Made by a program: the position numbers and the translations under genes
In this document: piece after piece, positions 1 through 8,115 of the stretch
Layout: the number at the start of each line of letters is the position of its first letter
Numbering within the stretch: position 1 is the first letter of the stretch
The notes under the pieces: model-generated
Told to the model about the DNA's origin: nothing
The model's input: the letters and a program-made list of their open reading frames with translations, nothing else
Database searches by the model: none
NCBI GenBank assembly: GCA_947381965.1
Contig: CANCXX010000006.1
Coordinates: 1-64,000, forward strand
Length of the DNA stretch: 64,000 nucleotides
Source: an uncultured bacterium
Lineage (GTDB): Bacteria > Bacillota > Clostridia > Lachnospirales > Lachnospiraceae
Reading direction: 5' to 3'

Positions 1-326
1 TCAATGATATGCAGTTCATCCACATTTAAAAGTTCCGCCAGATATTGCAGCTGCGATACATCCATGGATATATCCTTTTGTTTATCCAACACATATGCTG
101 CAGCTTTGGCCCTTGTCAGATAATCTTCGTCCAGACTTTCATTTAACTGTTGCAGCTCCCTATGATTATTTTCCAGTGTATGTATCATCTGCTCCGTTTT
201 TATACAAAAAGTATCATACTGCTGTTCCTTTAACATATGCAGACTGAACATAAAGTGAATGAAAAGTATAAGAAAAATAGCTGATGTAACAATAAAAAAG
301 GTATACTTAATAAAAGTTTTCTGCAT
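1..326 (-). CDS. N-terminal part of a membrane sensor protein (partial)
   Basis: Only the first 108 codons lie in the window; the gene runs off the left edge. The start is an ATG at 324-326 preceded by an AGAGGA ribosome site. The protein opens with a short basic stretch and one hydrophobic segment (about residues 6-30, rich in F, I and L), followed by a polar, probably extracytoplasmic region. The stretch around residues 70-108 (DEDYLTRAKAAAYVLDK, then ELLNVDELHIID) resembles the extracellular sensor region found before PAS, GGDEF or EAL domains in Lachnospiraceae. The output domain cannot be seen, so the signalling type is inference. It lies 88 bases beyond the end of the histidine kinase gene, on the same strand. 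Confidence 0.7.
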   Translation of the reverse strand, partial: MQKTFIKYTFFIVTSAIFLILFIHFMFSLHMLKEQQYDTFCIKTEQMIHTLENNHRELQQLNESLDEDYLTRAKAAAYVLDKQKDISMDVSQLQYLAELLNVDELHII

Positions 327-414
327 ATGGAAGTCCTCTTTATTTTCATCATATTATACCTTTATTATACTGCCTTCCATAGCCTGCGCTTTTCCCTTTT
401 TTACGCAAATCGGC

Positions 415-1707
415 CTAAAATTTCGCATACACAATAATCTGGAAAATTTTATTATCATAAAAGCATCCAATGTTTCCCCCTATTTTGTCAGAAAAGGCAG
501 ATACACTCTGCATCCCCAGTCCATGACTGTTCCCCTTTTTGCTTATAGGCAGCCCTGTGAGCGAATCAAATAGGATTTCCTTTTCACATTCATTTTTTAT
601 CTGTATCAGCAAATGCCCTGATGTACAATGAACTTTCGCATCTACATACCGCTTATCCTTTTCATCAAAATCCTTTACACAGATTATCGCATTTTCCAAC
701 AGGTTTGCAATAACGGAAGCCAGTTCATAGTCGCTTACCCGTAGCTGCTTTGGGATTATTGTATCCAGCTTGATGTCAATATCCAGGCTGTGGGCCTTAT
801 CCATCATCTGTGACAGGATGGCCTGAATAATAATATTATCACAATATTTTATTACCTTGTTATCATCCGTCACGCCCTTAATATACTCTGTGATTTTTTT
901 TATTTCTGCATATTCTCCCTGTGAAAGAAGCGATTCGACCATATTGGAATAATGCCTCATATCATGACGTAAGATCTTTAAGTTCTTTTCAGACTGCTCC
1001 ACAACATGATATTGGTTTTCCAATCCCTTTATATAAGTCTTGAACATTGTATTTTTCCAGTAAATTTCAGCTCTGTTCGACTCACCTTCTATATACCGGA
1101 ATACCACAACATAAGATACAAACATTGTAATAATAAACATACTGATTCCCAGACTGGTTTCCGGATAGTCATAAATCGTATAGGGAAAAAACGAAAGAAA
1201 GGAAAAACCGCAATAAAAAAACACAGGAATCAGGCACAGTTCCCACCATTCCTTCATGTACTCCCTTTCATAACATTTAAGCCATATTTCCCTTATTTTC
1301 ACAAAAAGAAATAAAAAAATAACAAGATGAATAACAAATCCTCCCAACAGTGAAACAGCCATATTATGCGTATAAATAAAAAAAATGGCTGTGGCAATAC
1401 TGCCTGCTATTACATAATTGGAGGCGGTAAGTCCCATAAATAAAGCCCTGTTATCCCTTGTTTCAGATATCAGAATGCCGGTAAACTGCGTTACAATTAT
1501 CTGGAAGAGAGTTACAAAAAAATAGCAGGCGCCACTTTCTTTAAACAAATTCAGTTTCAGACTGTCAGTTATCGTTAATGTCAAAAAAGAAGAAAAACAA
1601 ATTGCTATTGTTTTTCTTCCGGAATAACGATGTGTCACAAATGAATAAATAAACAACATTAAAAAAAGATGGCTGATCATATAAGATATATTTTTAAAAT
1701 AGTCCAT
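415..1707 (-). CDS. AgrC-like sensor histidine kinase (GHKL ATPase)
   Basis: A 430-residue membrane kinase. The N-terminal half (about residues 5-205) is a series of hydrophobic segments, as in AgrC and related peptide sensors. The cytoplasmic half carries the phospho-acceptor region LRHDMRHYSNM (around residue 248), an N box (ANLLENAI) and a G box (HGLGMQSV), which define the GHKL family. It lies 9 bases after the LytTR response regulator, so the two form one transcription unit and a two-component system. Such kinases often sense cyclic peptides in agr systems, but no agrB or agrD gene is visible here, so the signal is unknown. The ATG start follows AGGTAGGA. Confidence 0.88.
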   Translation of the reverse strand: MDYFKNISYMISHLFLMLFIYSFVTHRYSGRKTIAICFSSFLTLTITDSLKLNLFKESGACYFFVTLFQIIVTQFTGILISETRDNRALFMGLTASNYVIAGSIATAIFFIYTHNMAVSLLGGFVIHLVIFLFLFVKIREIWLKCYEREYMKEWWELCLIPVFFYCGFSFLSFFPYTIYDYPETSLGISMFIITMFVSYVVVFRYIEGESNRAEIYWKNTMFKTYIKGLENQYHVVEQSEKNLKILRHDMRHYSNMVESLLSQGEYAEIKKITEYIKGVTDDNKVIKYCDNIIIQAILSQMMDKAHSLDIDIKLDTIIPKQLRVSDYELASVIANLLENAIICVKDFDEKDKRYVDAKVHCTSGHLLIQIKNECEKEILFDSLTGLPISKKGNSHGLGMQSVSAFSDKIGGNIGCFYDNKIFQIIVYAKF

Positions 1708-1716
1708 AACCGATTC

Positions 1717-2451
1717 CTACCTGTAGTGTCCAGAAACAAACAAAAGATATTCCTTTTTCGCACTTGTGCTTCTTGACTTACTGATAGGAATACTTTTACC
1801 ACTTTCCATAATTACATCATTTTGTGTCAGTTTTTTTATATATTTCAGATTAATTACAAAAGATTTATGAACCTGCATAAACCCTTTACCATCCAACAGT
1901 TCCCCCACTTCCGCATCAAAAGATTTTCTAATAAATATACTTTTTAAATTTTCCCCGTCTGTCAAATGAATATCCAGCATTCTGGATACATTTTCAATAT
2001 ATTCTATTTTGGAATAAGGAACAGATACAGAACCCTCTTTGGTTTTAATGAGATAGGAAGGTCCTTCTTTTTTCTCCAGCCCCAGAAGGGCATGGTCAAG
2101 CGCTTCAAAAAAATCAGCCTCCACAACCGGTTTCAGCAAATATCTTGCCGCATGTACACGAAAGGCCTCCAGTGCAAAATCATCCGAAGAAGTAATATAA
2201 ATAATCACATTTTTACTGCCTGTTTTCTGAAGCTGACTGCCAATATCAATTCCTGTTTTTTCAGACATCACCATGTCTAATATATAAATATCTGCCAGTT
2301 CCCTTTTACAGATTTTATCGTAAAGTACAGAGGGATTGGTGTACTTAAAAATCTCAGCTCCAATCCCGCTACAAGATTCCAGATACTTTTGCAGCAGCTT
2401 TTCAATTTTTATTAAGTCTTCTATAGAGTCATCACAAATTACAATTTTCAT
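1717..2451 (-). CDS. LytTR-family response regulator
   Basis: A 244-residue response regulator. The receiver domain (residues 1-120) has the acidic pair CDDS, the phospho-acceptor Asp in YILDMVMSEKTG and the Lys of YLLKPV. The C-terminal LytTR DNA-binding domain (about residues 135-238) contains IEYIENVSRMLDIHL and the conserved FMQVHKSFVINLKYI stretch. It is the cognate partner of the GHKL kinase just downstream. LytTR regulators usually bind paired direct repeats ahead of peptide, toxin or cell-wall genes; the targets here are unknown. The ribosome site before the start is weak (a purine run AAGAGAGA about 17 bases away), which may mean low or coupled translation after ylxM. Confidence 0.9.
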   Translation of the reverse strand: MKIVICDDSIEDLIKIEKLLQKYLESCSGIGAEIFKYTNPSVLYDKICKRELADIYILDMVMSEKTGIDIGSQLQKTGSKNVIIYITSSDDFALEAFRVHAARYLLKPVVEADFFEALDHALLGLEKKEGPSYLIKTKEGSVSVPYSKIEYIENVSRMLDIHLTDGENLKSIFIRKSFDAEVGELLDGKGFMQVHKSFVINLKYIKKLTQNDVIMESGKSIPISKSRSTSAKKEYLLFVSGHYR

Positions 2452-2477
2452 TAGGGCAAAAAATATTCTCTCTTTCT

Positions 2478-2819
2478 CTAAATTTCCACTATCCTTCCTG
2501 CCAGCTTTCCTGCCTGCAATAGAATAGAGGCATCTTCTTTCTCCTGATATTTATACAAAAGCTCTTGAATCTGCCCTGCCAGCTTTTTTGTTTCCTGGAA
2601 TTTTTCCACCAGATGGAGTTTTTCCTCATATTCCTCCAAAATTCGGTCACAGCGTTTCACCAAATCATAGACCCCCTGCCGGGTGATTTTCTGTTCCTGC
2701 GCAATTTCACTTAAAGATAAATCATGAAAAACAATATCTTCATATATCTGACGCTGATGCTCTGTCAGTAATTCTCCATAAAAATCATATAATAATCCCT
2801 GCCAGACTATTTTTTCCAT
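2478..2819 (-). CDS. ylxM: YlxM family putative helix-turn-helix protein
   Basis: A 113-residue protein of the YlxM (UPF0122) family. The N-terminal sequence EKIVWQGLLYDFYGELLTEH, followed by a sigma-70 region-4-like helix-turn-helix (LSLSEIAQEQKITRQGVYDL), is typical. YlxM normally sits directly ahead of ffh and modulates the signal-recognition-particle pathway. Here ftsY is present about 4.4 kb upstream on the same strand, but ffh does not follow ylxM: the next gene is the LytTR regulator. The start has a GGGGG ribosome site five bases away. The length and motif order match the family, so the identification is firm; the broken gene order is the odd feature. Confidence 0.9.
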   Translation of the reverse strand: MEKIVWQGLLYDFYGELLTEHQRQIYEDIVFHDLSLSEIAQEQKITRQGVYDLVKRCDRILEEYEEKLHLVEKFQETKKLAGQIQELLYKYQEKEDASILLQAGKLAGRIVEI

Positions 2820-2852
2820 TTTTCCCCCTAATTCGTATTCAGTATCTGCTTT

Positions 2853-3695
2853 TTAATCTGTATCTGAAGGAAGCTTTCCAAGAAGCTTTTTGTATGCCCT
2901 GCTGAAAGTTGAATAATCTTTAAACCCGCATTCTATACTGGCTATTGTAGCCGGCATTCCGGTAAGTATCAGATTCCGTGCTGCCAAAATTCTTTTTTCT
3001 AATATGTACTGGTGCATGGAATACCCTGTCTCTTCTTTAAACTTGCGCATCATATGATATTTGCTTATAAAAAAAACTGCTGACAGATTTTCAATCGTTA
3101 AATCACCGGAAAGATTTTCATTGATATAATGAATCATTTCCACTATTTTTTTGTCATATCTTGCCGTTTTATGGAACACTTCCGGGTTGCTGATACAATG
3201 TCTGTTCAGTTCAATCATAAGCTTTAAGAACAAAATTCTTTTATACATTCCACTGGCATACTGATTATCACTTTCTACGGTTTCAAGCAGTTTGATAGTC
3301 TCAAACAGCATCCTGCTCACTGTTGGTGCAAGTCTGATTACATTTCCCTGCTCCTGGTCTGACATTTTGAAACATAAATCAAGCCTTCCTTCCGGTTCGG
3401 AATGCTCTTCTAAATATTCACTGGAAATATAAAAAACGTATCGTTCATAAACTGTTTGTGGATTTACAAAAGGTTTATGGATCTCTCCTTTTTTTACAAG
3501 CAAAATATCATGAGGCTCCAGCCTATAGGTTTTACCTTCTACATGATATTCAACCTCCCCGGAAATAAACCAGATAAGTTTATGAAAATCATGATAATGA
3601 TAGACATAGTCCTCTTTCTGACAATCCTTCAAATGGAACAGTCGAAACTTTTCCAGCAGATACCCGCTCTTTACACTCTCCCTTACTTCATCCAT
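2853..3695 (-). CDS. AraC-family regulator with N-terminal cupin domain
   Basis: About 280 residues. The N-terminal half is a cupin ligand-binding domain (HYHDFHKLIWFISGEVEYHV, then RLEPHDILLVKKGEIHKP). The C-terminal hundred residues hold the two helix-turn-helix motifs of the AraC/XylS family: LTIENLSAVFFISKYHMMRKF and ATIASIECGFKDYSTFSRAYKK. Such proteins usually bind a small sugar or metabolite and activate a nearby gene; no obvious metabolic target lies next to it (ylxM downstream, a lysozyme upstream). The ATG at 3695 follows a GGGAGGG ribosome site; a GTG one codon earlier is too close to that site. It is 45 bases after the end of the lysozyme gene. Confidence 0.88.
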   Translation of the reverse strand: MDEVRESVKSGYLLEKFRLFHLKDCQKEDYVYHYHDFHKLIWFISGEVEYHVEGKTYRLEPHDILLVKKGEIHKPFVNPQTVYERYVFYISSEYLEEHSEPEGRLDLCFKMSDQEQGNVIRLAPTVSRMLFETIKLLETVESDNQYASGMYKRILFLKLMIELNRHCISNPEVFHKTARYDKKIVEMIHYINENLSGDLTIENLSAVFFISKYHMMRKFKEETGYSMHQYILEKRILAARNLILTGMPATIASIECGFKDYSTFSRAYKKLLGKLPSDTD

Positions 3696-3740
3696 CACGC
3701 CCTCCCTACAGGGGTATAAACGTGCCGCCTGGCAATTAAA

Positions 3741-4835
3741 CTAATTCTTATGTGAATAATCTTTCATGCAGACATTCATATCCACATTACCGCCAATTCC
3801 TTTTACCGAACCATTAGAAGAATACTGCCATATGGTAAAATCATAAGGAAAATAAACTGTCGTATCATAATAAGCAAACCATTTATCATATGCTTCTATC
3901 TGCTCCATATCTAGCATTATCATAAAGGTTTTTAGGTTGCCATATATCATGGGTGTATATCCGGCCTTCCTGATGGTTTCACAAAAGGCAATCGCCGCTT
4001 TGGTATATTCCTCTTTTGTCATTTCAGATGTTCTTGCTGAGGCATCAGCCACTTCTTCTAGATCAAGCACAACTGGATAAGTAATCTCATAATCCTCTAT
4101 CAGCTCCAGCACAAATTCTGCTTCCTCTACCGCTTCTTCCTCTGTAAGCGCCTGGGTATAAAAATAAATTCCCACGTCTATGTTATGTTCAAGGGCCCCT
4201 TCTATGTTATCCTTAAAATATTCATCTTCTATTAGTTTTCCTTCTGAATTTCCACGATAACCTGCACGGATAAAGGCATAAGAAATCTCGTCTTCCGGAA
4301 CCATGCTCCAGTTAATCTCTCCCTGATGTCTGGAAACATCTATTCCTTTAAAAGAAGCAATCTTTTGGCTTTCATCTGTATATACGATTTCATTACCCCT
4401 TTCAATAAAATTTTCATACACATAATTATGTTTTTTCAAACTGTCCGATATAGGAAAAAAGTGGTATTTGCTGTCAGCATAAACCACTACATCCTCTGTA
4501 AAAAGTTCACGGAACACGGAAACCGTGCTTTCCCCTTCAAGTATTTTCCGCTTCATCCCCCCTAATATTGCATTTTTTTCCTGTTCCGCCGCATTCTGCG
4601 CCGCTTCCTGCACATGAGCGTCTAAATCTTTCTGGGAATAAATATATTCACTGGCAATTCCCTCAAGCTCTTCAATTCTGCCCATCGCTTCAACGCTTTC
4701 GTTCCTCATTGTATAATTCTGCAACAGCAAAACAATACATCCTGTCAGCGCTGACAATGTTATCAAACAAAAAATAATATTTGTAATCAGCCCTACCTGC
4801 TGCGCTCTTTTGTTTCTTCTAGTCCTCTTATTCAT
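3741..4835 (-). CDS. Membrane-anchored GH25 family lysozyme
   Basis: A peptidoglycan-cleaving N-acetylmuramidase of glycoside hydrolase family 25, tethered to the outside of the membrane. After a basic N terminus (MNKRTRRNKRAQQ) comes one membrane segment (about residues 16-38), a charged helical stretch, an unassigned extracellular segment, and then the catalytic domain from about residue 160 to the end. That domain has GIDVSRHQGEINW, YAFIRAGYRG, GIYFYTQA and the catalytic acidic patch VVLDLEE. The ATG at 4835 is chosen over an upstream TTG because GGGGG lies seven bases ahead of it. A strong promoter at 4913-4941 suggests it is transcribed on its own. The substrate follows from the family. 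Confidence 0.9.
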   Translation of the reverse strand: MNKRTRRNKRAQQVGLITNIIFCLITLSALTGCIVLLLQNYTMRNESVEAMGRIEELEGIASEYIYSQKDLDAHVQEAAQNAAEQEKNAILGGMKRKILEGESTVSVFRELFTEDVVVYADSKYHFFPISDSLKKHNYVYENFIERGNEIVYTDESQKIASFKGIDVSRHQGEINWSMVPEDEISYAFIRAGYRGNSEGKLIEDEYFKDNIEGALEHNIDVGIYFYTQALTEEEAVEEAEFVLELIEDYEITYPVVLDLEEVADASARTSEMTKEEYTKAAIAFCETIRKAGYTPMIYGNLKTFMIMLDMEQIEAYDKWFAYYDTTVYFPYDFTIWQYSSNGSVKGIGGNVDMNVCMKDYSHKN

Positions 4836-4912
4836 TCTTATACCCCCGCACTGCACCAAGTCCCGCAATACCGCCGGATCAAATCTCCTGCAAAAACTTT
4901 TCGTACCAGATA

Positions 4913-4941
4913 AGTATAGTATGAAATCAAAAGTTTTTCAA
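4913..4941 (-). promoter_or_regulatory. Sigma-A promoter of the GH25 lysozyme gene
   Basis: On the minus strand TTGAAA (-35) is followed by a 17-base spacer and TATACT (-10). It lies about 80 bases before the lysozyme ATG and just after the yitT stop codon, so it separates the two genes. Confidence 0.7.
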
Positions 4942-4969
4942 TTGTTTATCCCTTCCATTTTCAGTTCTA

Positions 4970-5827
4970 TTACAATTTTTCTCCAAAATAACTTTTATAC
5001 CCTTCCCCATAAATTTCTGTTGCACTTGAAATTACCATAAACGCACTGCTGTCTTCCTGTTTTACAATTTCCTCCACTTTATAAGTGTTCTGTTTTTTGA
5101 CCACACAAAATATAATTTGTTTTTCTTCTTTCTTGTAAGCGCCTGCACCGGTAATGTGGGTCACGCCTACATCAATTTCTTTTAAAATCCGTTCCGTAAT
5201 AATGCCTGAGCGGTTACTGATGATATAAATCATTTTTGCTTCATCACGTCCATACAAAATTAAATCCAGTACTCTTGATGTTACCGCTGCAGAAATACCG
5301 CTATATAAAACCGCGTCTATATTGCCAAATACCATGCCGCCGATTCCGATAATGACAACATCGATTCCTAAAAAAATCGTTCCCGTTTTCAGATAAGGTT
5401 TTTTTAATTTCATACACTTAACAATAATATCCGTACCGCCGGTTGTGGCGCCCATACGCAGCACAAGTCCAATGCCTATAGCCGCTAAAGCGCCCCCAAA
5501 TATGGCGCCTAAAAGAGGTTGTTTTGTAAATGGCATTAACAGCTGGAATCCATTTGTAAATACGGAAATCATAAAGGTGGCATATAACGTGGAAATAATA
5601 AATTTAAAGCCGAACTTCCATATACCCAGTATCATAATCGGAATATTAATAAGCAAAAACAGCGTTCCCGTCTCTATGGGAATCAGCCGGTTTAAAATAA
5701 TTGAAAGCCCGGATATTCCCCCAGGCGCCAGATTATTCGGATCTGTAAAAAGACTAATCCCGGCGCCATAAGCCAATGCCCCAAAGGTTATCACAAGATA
5801 TTTTTTTACTTCTCTTCCATATTTCAT
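4970..5827 (-). CDS. YitT family membrane protein
   Basis: A 285-residue integral membrane protein of the YitT (DUF161/DUF2179) family. Several hydrophobic segments fill residues 10-195, including GAISLF-type helices and the family stretch PNNLAPGGISGLSIILN; the last 80 residues form the soluble DUF2179 domain (YIISNRSGIITERILKEID, GAGAYKKEEKQIIFCV). The function of the family is not settled; some members are linked to transport. The ATG at 5827 (MKYGREVKKY) follows GGGAG, so the longer reading from 5881 is not used. It is downstream of ilvA, separated by a large hairpin. Confidence 0.88.
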   Translation of the reverse strand: MKYGREVKKYLVITFGALAYGAGISLFTDPNNLAPGGISGLSIILNRLIPIETGTLFLLINIPIMILGIWKFGFKFIISTLYATFMISVFTNGFQLLMPFTKQPLLGAIFGGALAAIGIGLVLRMGATTGGTDIIVKCMKLKKPYLKTGTIFLGIDVVIIGIGGMVFGNIDAVLYSGISAAVTSRVLDLILYGRDEAKMIYIISNRSGIITERILKEIDVGVTHITGAGAYKKEEKQIIFCVVKKQNTYKVEEIVKQEDSSAFMVISSATEIYGEGYKSYFGEKL

Positions 5828-5876
5828 ATCTACACTCCCATACACCGCAGACTTTGATTCCAATACCAAATTTAAA

Positions 5877-5935
5877 GCCACATACTATGGTATGACAACA
5901 AAGACCATCCTGTTGTTTTCCCAATAGTATGCGGC
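5877..5935 (-). terminator. Bipartite hairpin between ilvA and yitT
   Basis: On the minus-strand transcript a 12-base arm (GCCGCATACTAT) pairs with ATAGTATGTGGC, with one G-U pair, and the 35-base loop holds a second 6-base stem (ACAACA with TGTTGT). It begins about 20 bases after the ilvA stop and is followed by TTTAAATTT, a weak T tract. This fits a transcription terminator or attenuator for ilvA. Confidence 0.55.
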
Positions 5936-5953
5936 TTTCTCATCAAAATATCA

Positions 5954-7180
5954 TTAAATGTTTGCACGGACAAGCTTAGGCTTATATTCATTGCGCTCAA
6001 GAGCCTGTATAATTCTGTGCTTATGTTCTGTACCAAAAGCTTCCAGCGTAATACGCAGTTCCACCGCCGCATTTCTGTTAATGGAAACAAACTGGTTGTG
6101 CTCCAATTTAATTACATTGCCGCTTTCCTTTGCAATTACATCTGCTACGCGACTTAATTCCCCTGGTTTATCCGGCAAAAGAACAGAAACGGTAAAAATA
6201 CGATCCCTCAAAATCAATCCCTGTTGGACCACGCTGGACATTGTAATTACATCCATGTTTCCACCGCTTAAAATAGCCACAACTTTCTTATTTTTCACAT
6301 CCATATGCTTTAGGGCTGCCACTGTCAAAAGCCCGGAATTTTCCACTACCATTTTATGGTTCTCAACCATATCCAAAAATGCCACCACCAGCTCTTCATC
6401 CGGTACGGTAACAATATCATCAAGGTTTTGGCACAGGTATGGGAAAATCTTCTCTCCCGGCGTCTTTACTGCCGTGCCATCCGCAATCGTGTTTACACGA
6501 TCCAAAGTAACCACTTTCCCGGCTTCCAGGGATGCTTTCAGACATCCGGCTTCCTCAGGCTCCACTCCAACTACTTTGATTTTTGGATTCAAAAGCTTGG
6601 CAAGAGTAGATACCCCTGTTGCAAGTCCGCCTCCGCCTACCGGAACCAAAATATAATCTACCAGTGGAAGCTCCTTAAAAATCTCCATGGCAATGGTGCC
6701 CTGCCCTGTGGCAACCGCCAGATCATCAAAAGGATGGATAAAGGTATATCCTTTTTCTTCTGCCAGCTCATAAGCACGGGCACAAGCTTCATCATATACA
6801 TCACCATAAAGTACCACTTCCGCTCCATAATTCTTGGTTCTGTTTACTTTAATCAGCGGTGTGGTGGTAGGCATAACAATCACTGCCTTCGCACCATAAC
6901 ATTTGGCAGCATAAGCCACCCCTTGAGCATGATTGCCTGCGGATGCAGTAATCAGTCCCCTTTCTCTCTCCTCCGGCGAAAGAGTACTTAACTTATAATA
7001 AGCGCCTCTCAATTTATAGGCGCCGGTAAACTGCATGTTTTCCGGTTTTAAATAGACCCGGTTTCCTGTCAGCGCACTGTAAAAATCGCTATATACCAGC
7101 TTGGTTTCCTGTGTCACTTTTCTGACCGTCTCAGATGCCTCCTCAAACTTCTCCAGTGTCAGCATTTTTTCTTCTTCCAT
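5954..7180 (-). CDS. ilvA: Threonine ammonia-lyase with ACT domain
   Basis: A 408-residue pyridoxal-phosphate enzyme that deaminates threonine to 2-oxobutyrate, feeding isoleucine synthesis or threonine breakdown. The PLP lysine is K56 in FTGAYKLRGA; TASAGNHAQGVAYAA and the glycine-rich PVGGGGLATG loop bind the cofactor phosphate. An ACT-like regulatory domain fills about residues 330-408 (FTVSVLLPDKPGELSRVADV). The length fits the TdcB/short IlvA group with one ACT domain, so whether the role is catabolic or biosynthetic is open. It starts 14 bases after ftsY, so it may be co-transcribed with smc-ftsY, and a hairpin follows its stop. Confidence 0.92.
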   Translation of the reverse strand: MEEEKMLTLEKFEEASETVRKVTQETKLVYSDFYSALTGNRVYLKPENMQFTGAYKLRGAYYKLSTLSPEERERGLITASAGNHAQGVAYAAKCYGAKAVIVMPTTTPLIKVNRTKNYGAEVVLYGDVYDEACARAYELAEEKGYTFIHPFDDLAVATGQGTIAMEIFKELPLVDYILVPVGGGGLATGVSTLAKLLNPKIKVVGVEPEEAGCLKASLEAGKVVTLDRVNTIADGTAVKTPGEKIFPYLCQNLDDIVTVPDEELVVAFLDMVENHKMVVENSGLLTVAALKHMDVKNKKVVAILSGGNMDVITMSSVVQQGLILRDRIFTVSVLLPDKPGELSRVADVIAKESGNVIKLEHNQFVSINRNAAVELRITLEAFGTEHKHRIIQALERNEYKPKLVRANI

Positions 7181-7194
7181 CTTCCATTCCTTTC

Positions 7195-8115
7195 CTACTC
7201 TTCTACGGCAAATAACGCGTTAACAAACTGCTGGGAATCAAACTTCTGTAAGTCGTCCAGCTTTTCTCCCACTCCAATATACTTTACAGGAATATTAAGC
7301 TCCGACTGAATAGCAACTGCAATACCGCCCTTAGAAGTTCCGTCCATCTTGGTAAGAATAATTCCGGTAATCTGGGCAGTTTCACTGAATTCTCTTGCCT
7401 GATTTAAGGCATTTTGCCCGGTTGTGCCATCTAATACAATTAAATTTTCCCGATGGATTCCCGGAAATTCCCGGTCTATGATACGATTCATCTTTTTCAG
7501 CTCTTCCATCAGGTTCTTTTTATTGTGCAGTCTGCCTGCCGTATCACAGATCAGCACATCCACGTGTCTCGCTTTTGCAGCATTTACCGCATCATAAACC
7601 ACACTGGAAGGGTCTGCGCCCTGGGCGCCTGAAATAATATCAACACCTGCCCGGTTTGCCCATTCTGTCAGCTGTTCACAGGCCGCTGCCCGGTAAGTAT
7701 CTGCAGCAGCAATGAGGACTTTTCTTCCCTGCTCCTTTAAAAGACCTGCCAGTTTTCCCACAGATGTTGTTTTTCCCACACCATTTACACCAATAACAAG
7801 TACAACAGACTGTTCATGTTCAAAGTCATAAGCTGCCTCTTCCACCTTCATCTGTTCTTTAATGCTCTCGATCAAAAAAGATTTACATTCTGCCGGTTCC
7901 TTAATATGGTTTTCCTTCACCTGCCCGCGAAGCCGTTCCAGAATATCATTGGTGGCATTTACCCCAATGTCCCCCATTATCAGTGTTTCTTCCAGTTCTT
8001 CATAAAAATCCTCATCAATGGAAGAAAAGCCGCTAAAAACAGAATCAATCCCATGAACAATATTATTTCTTGTTTTTGTAAGTCCTTCTTTTAATTTACT
8101 GAAAAATCCCGCCAT
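7195..8115 (-). CDS. ftsY: Signal recognition particle receptor FtsY
   Basis: A 306-residue SRP GTPase that docks ribosome-nascent-chain complexes at the membrane. The NG domain shows the P loop GVNGVGKTT (residues 109-117), the G2/insertion stretch AADTYRAAA, the G3 motif DTAGRLHNKKNLMEEL and the G4 motif TKMDGTSKGG. The acidic A domain found in enterobacteria is almost absent, as is common in Firmicutes. The ATG overlaps the smc stop codon as ATGA, so the two genes are translationally coupled; ilvA follows after 14 bases. Confidence 0.97.
   Translation of the reverse strand: MAGFFSKLKEGLTKTRNNIVHGIDSVFSGFSSIDEDFYEELEETLIMGDIGVNATNDILERLRGQVKENHIKEPAECKSFLIESIKEQMKVEEAAYDFEHEQSVVLVIGVNGVGKTTSVGKLAGLLKEQGRKVLIAAADTYRAAACEQLTEWANRAGVDIISGAQGADPSSVVYDAVNAAKARHVDVLICDTAGRLHNKKNLMEELKKMNRIIDREFPGIHRENLIVLDGTTGQNALNQAREFSETAQITGIILTKMDGTSKGGIAVAIQSELNIPVKYIGVGEKLDDLQKFDSQQFVNALFAVEE

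Noticed and set aside
415-2451. Complete agr quorum-sensing system
   Set aside because: Only the kinase and the LytTR regulator are found; no agrB or agrD is visible.
5872-6090. Short ORF between ilvA and yitT
   Set aside because: It overlaps the ilvA C terminus in another frame and has no ribosome site.
5958-6656. Plus-strand open frame of 232 codons opposite ilvA
   Set aside because: It is the antisense shadow of a complete threonine ammonia-lyase gene with clear catalytic motifs; it has no recognisable domain.
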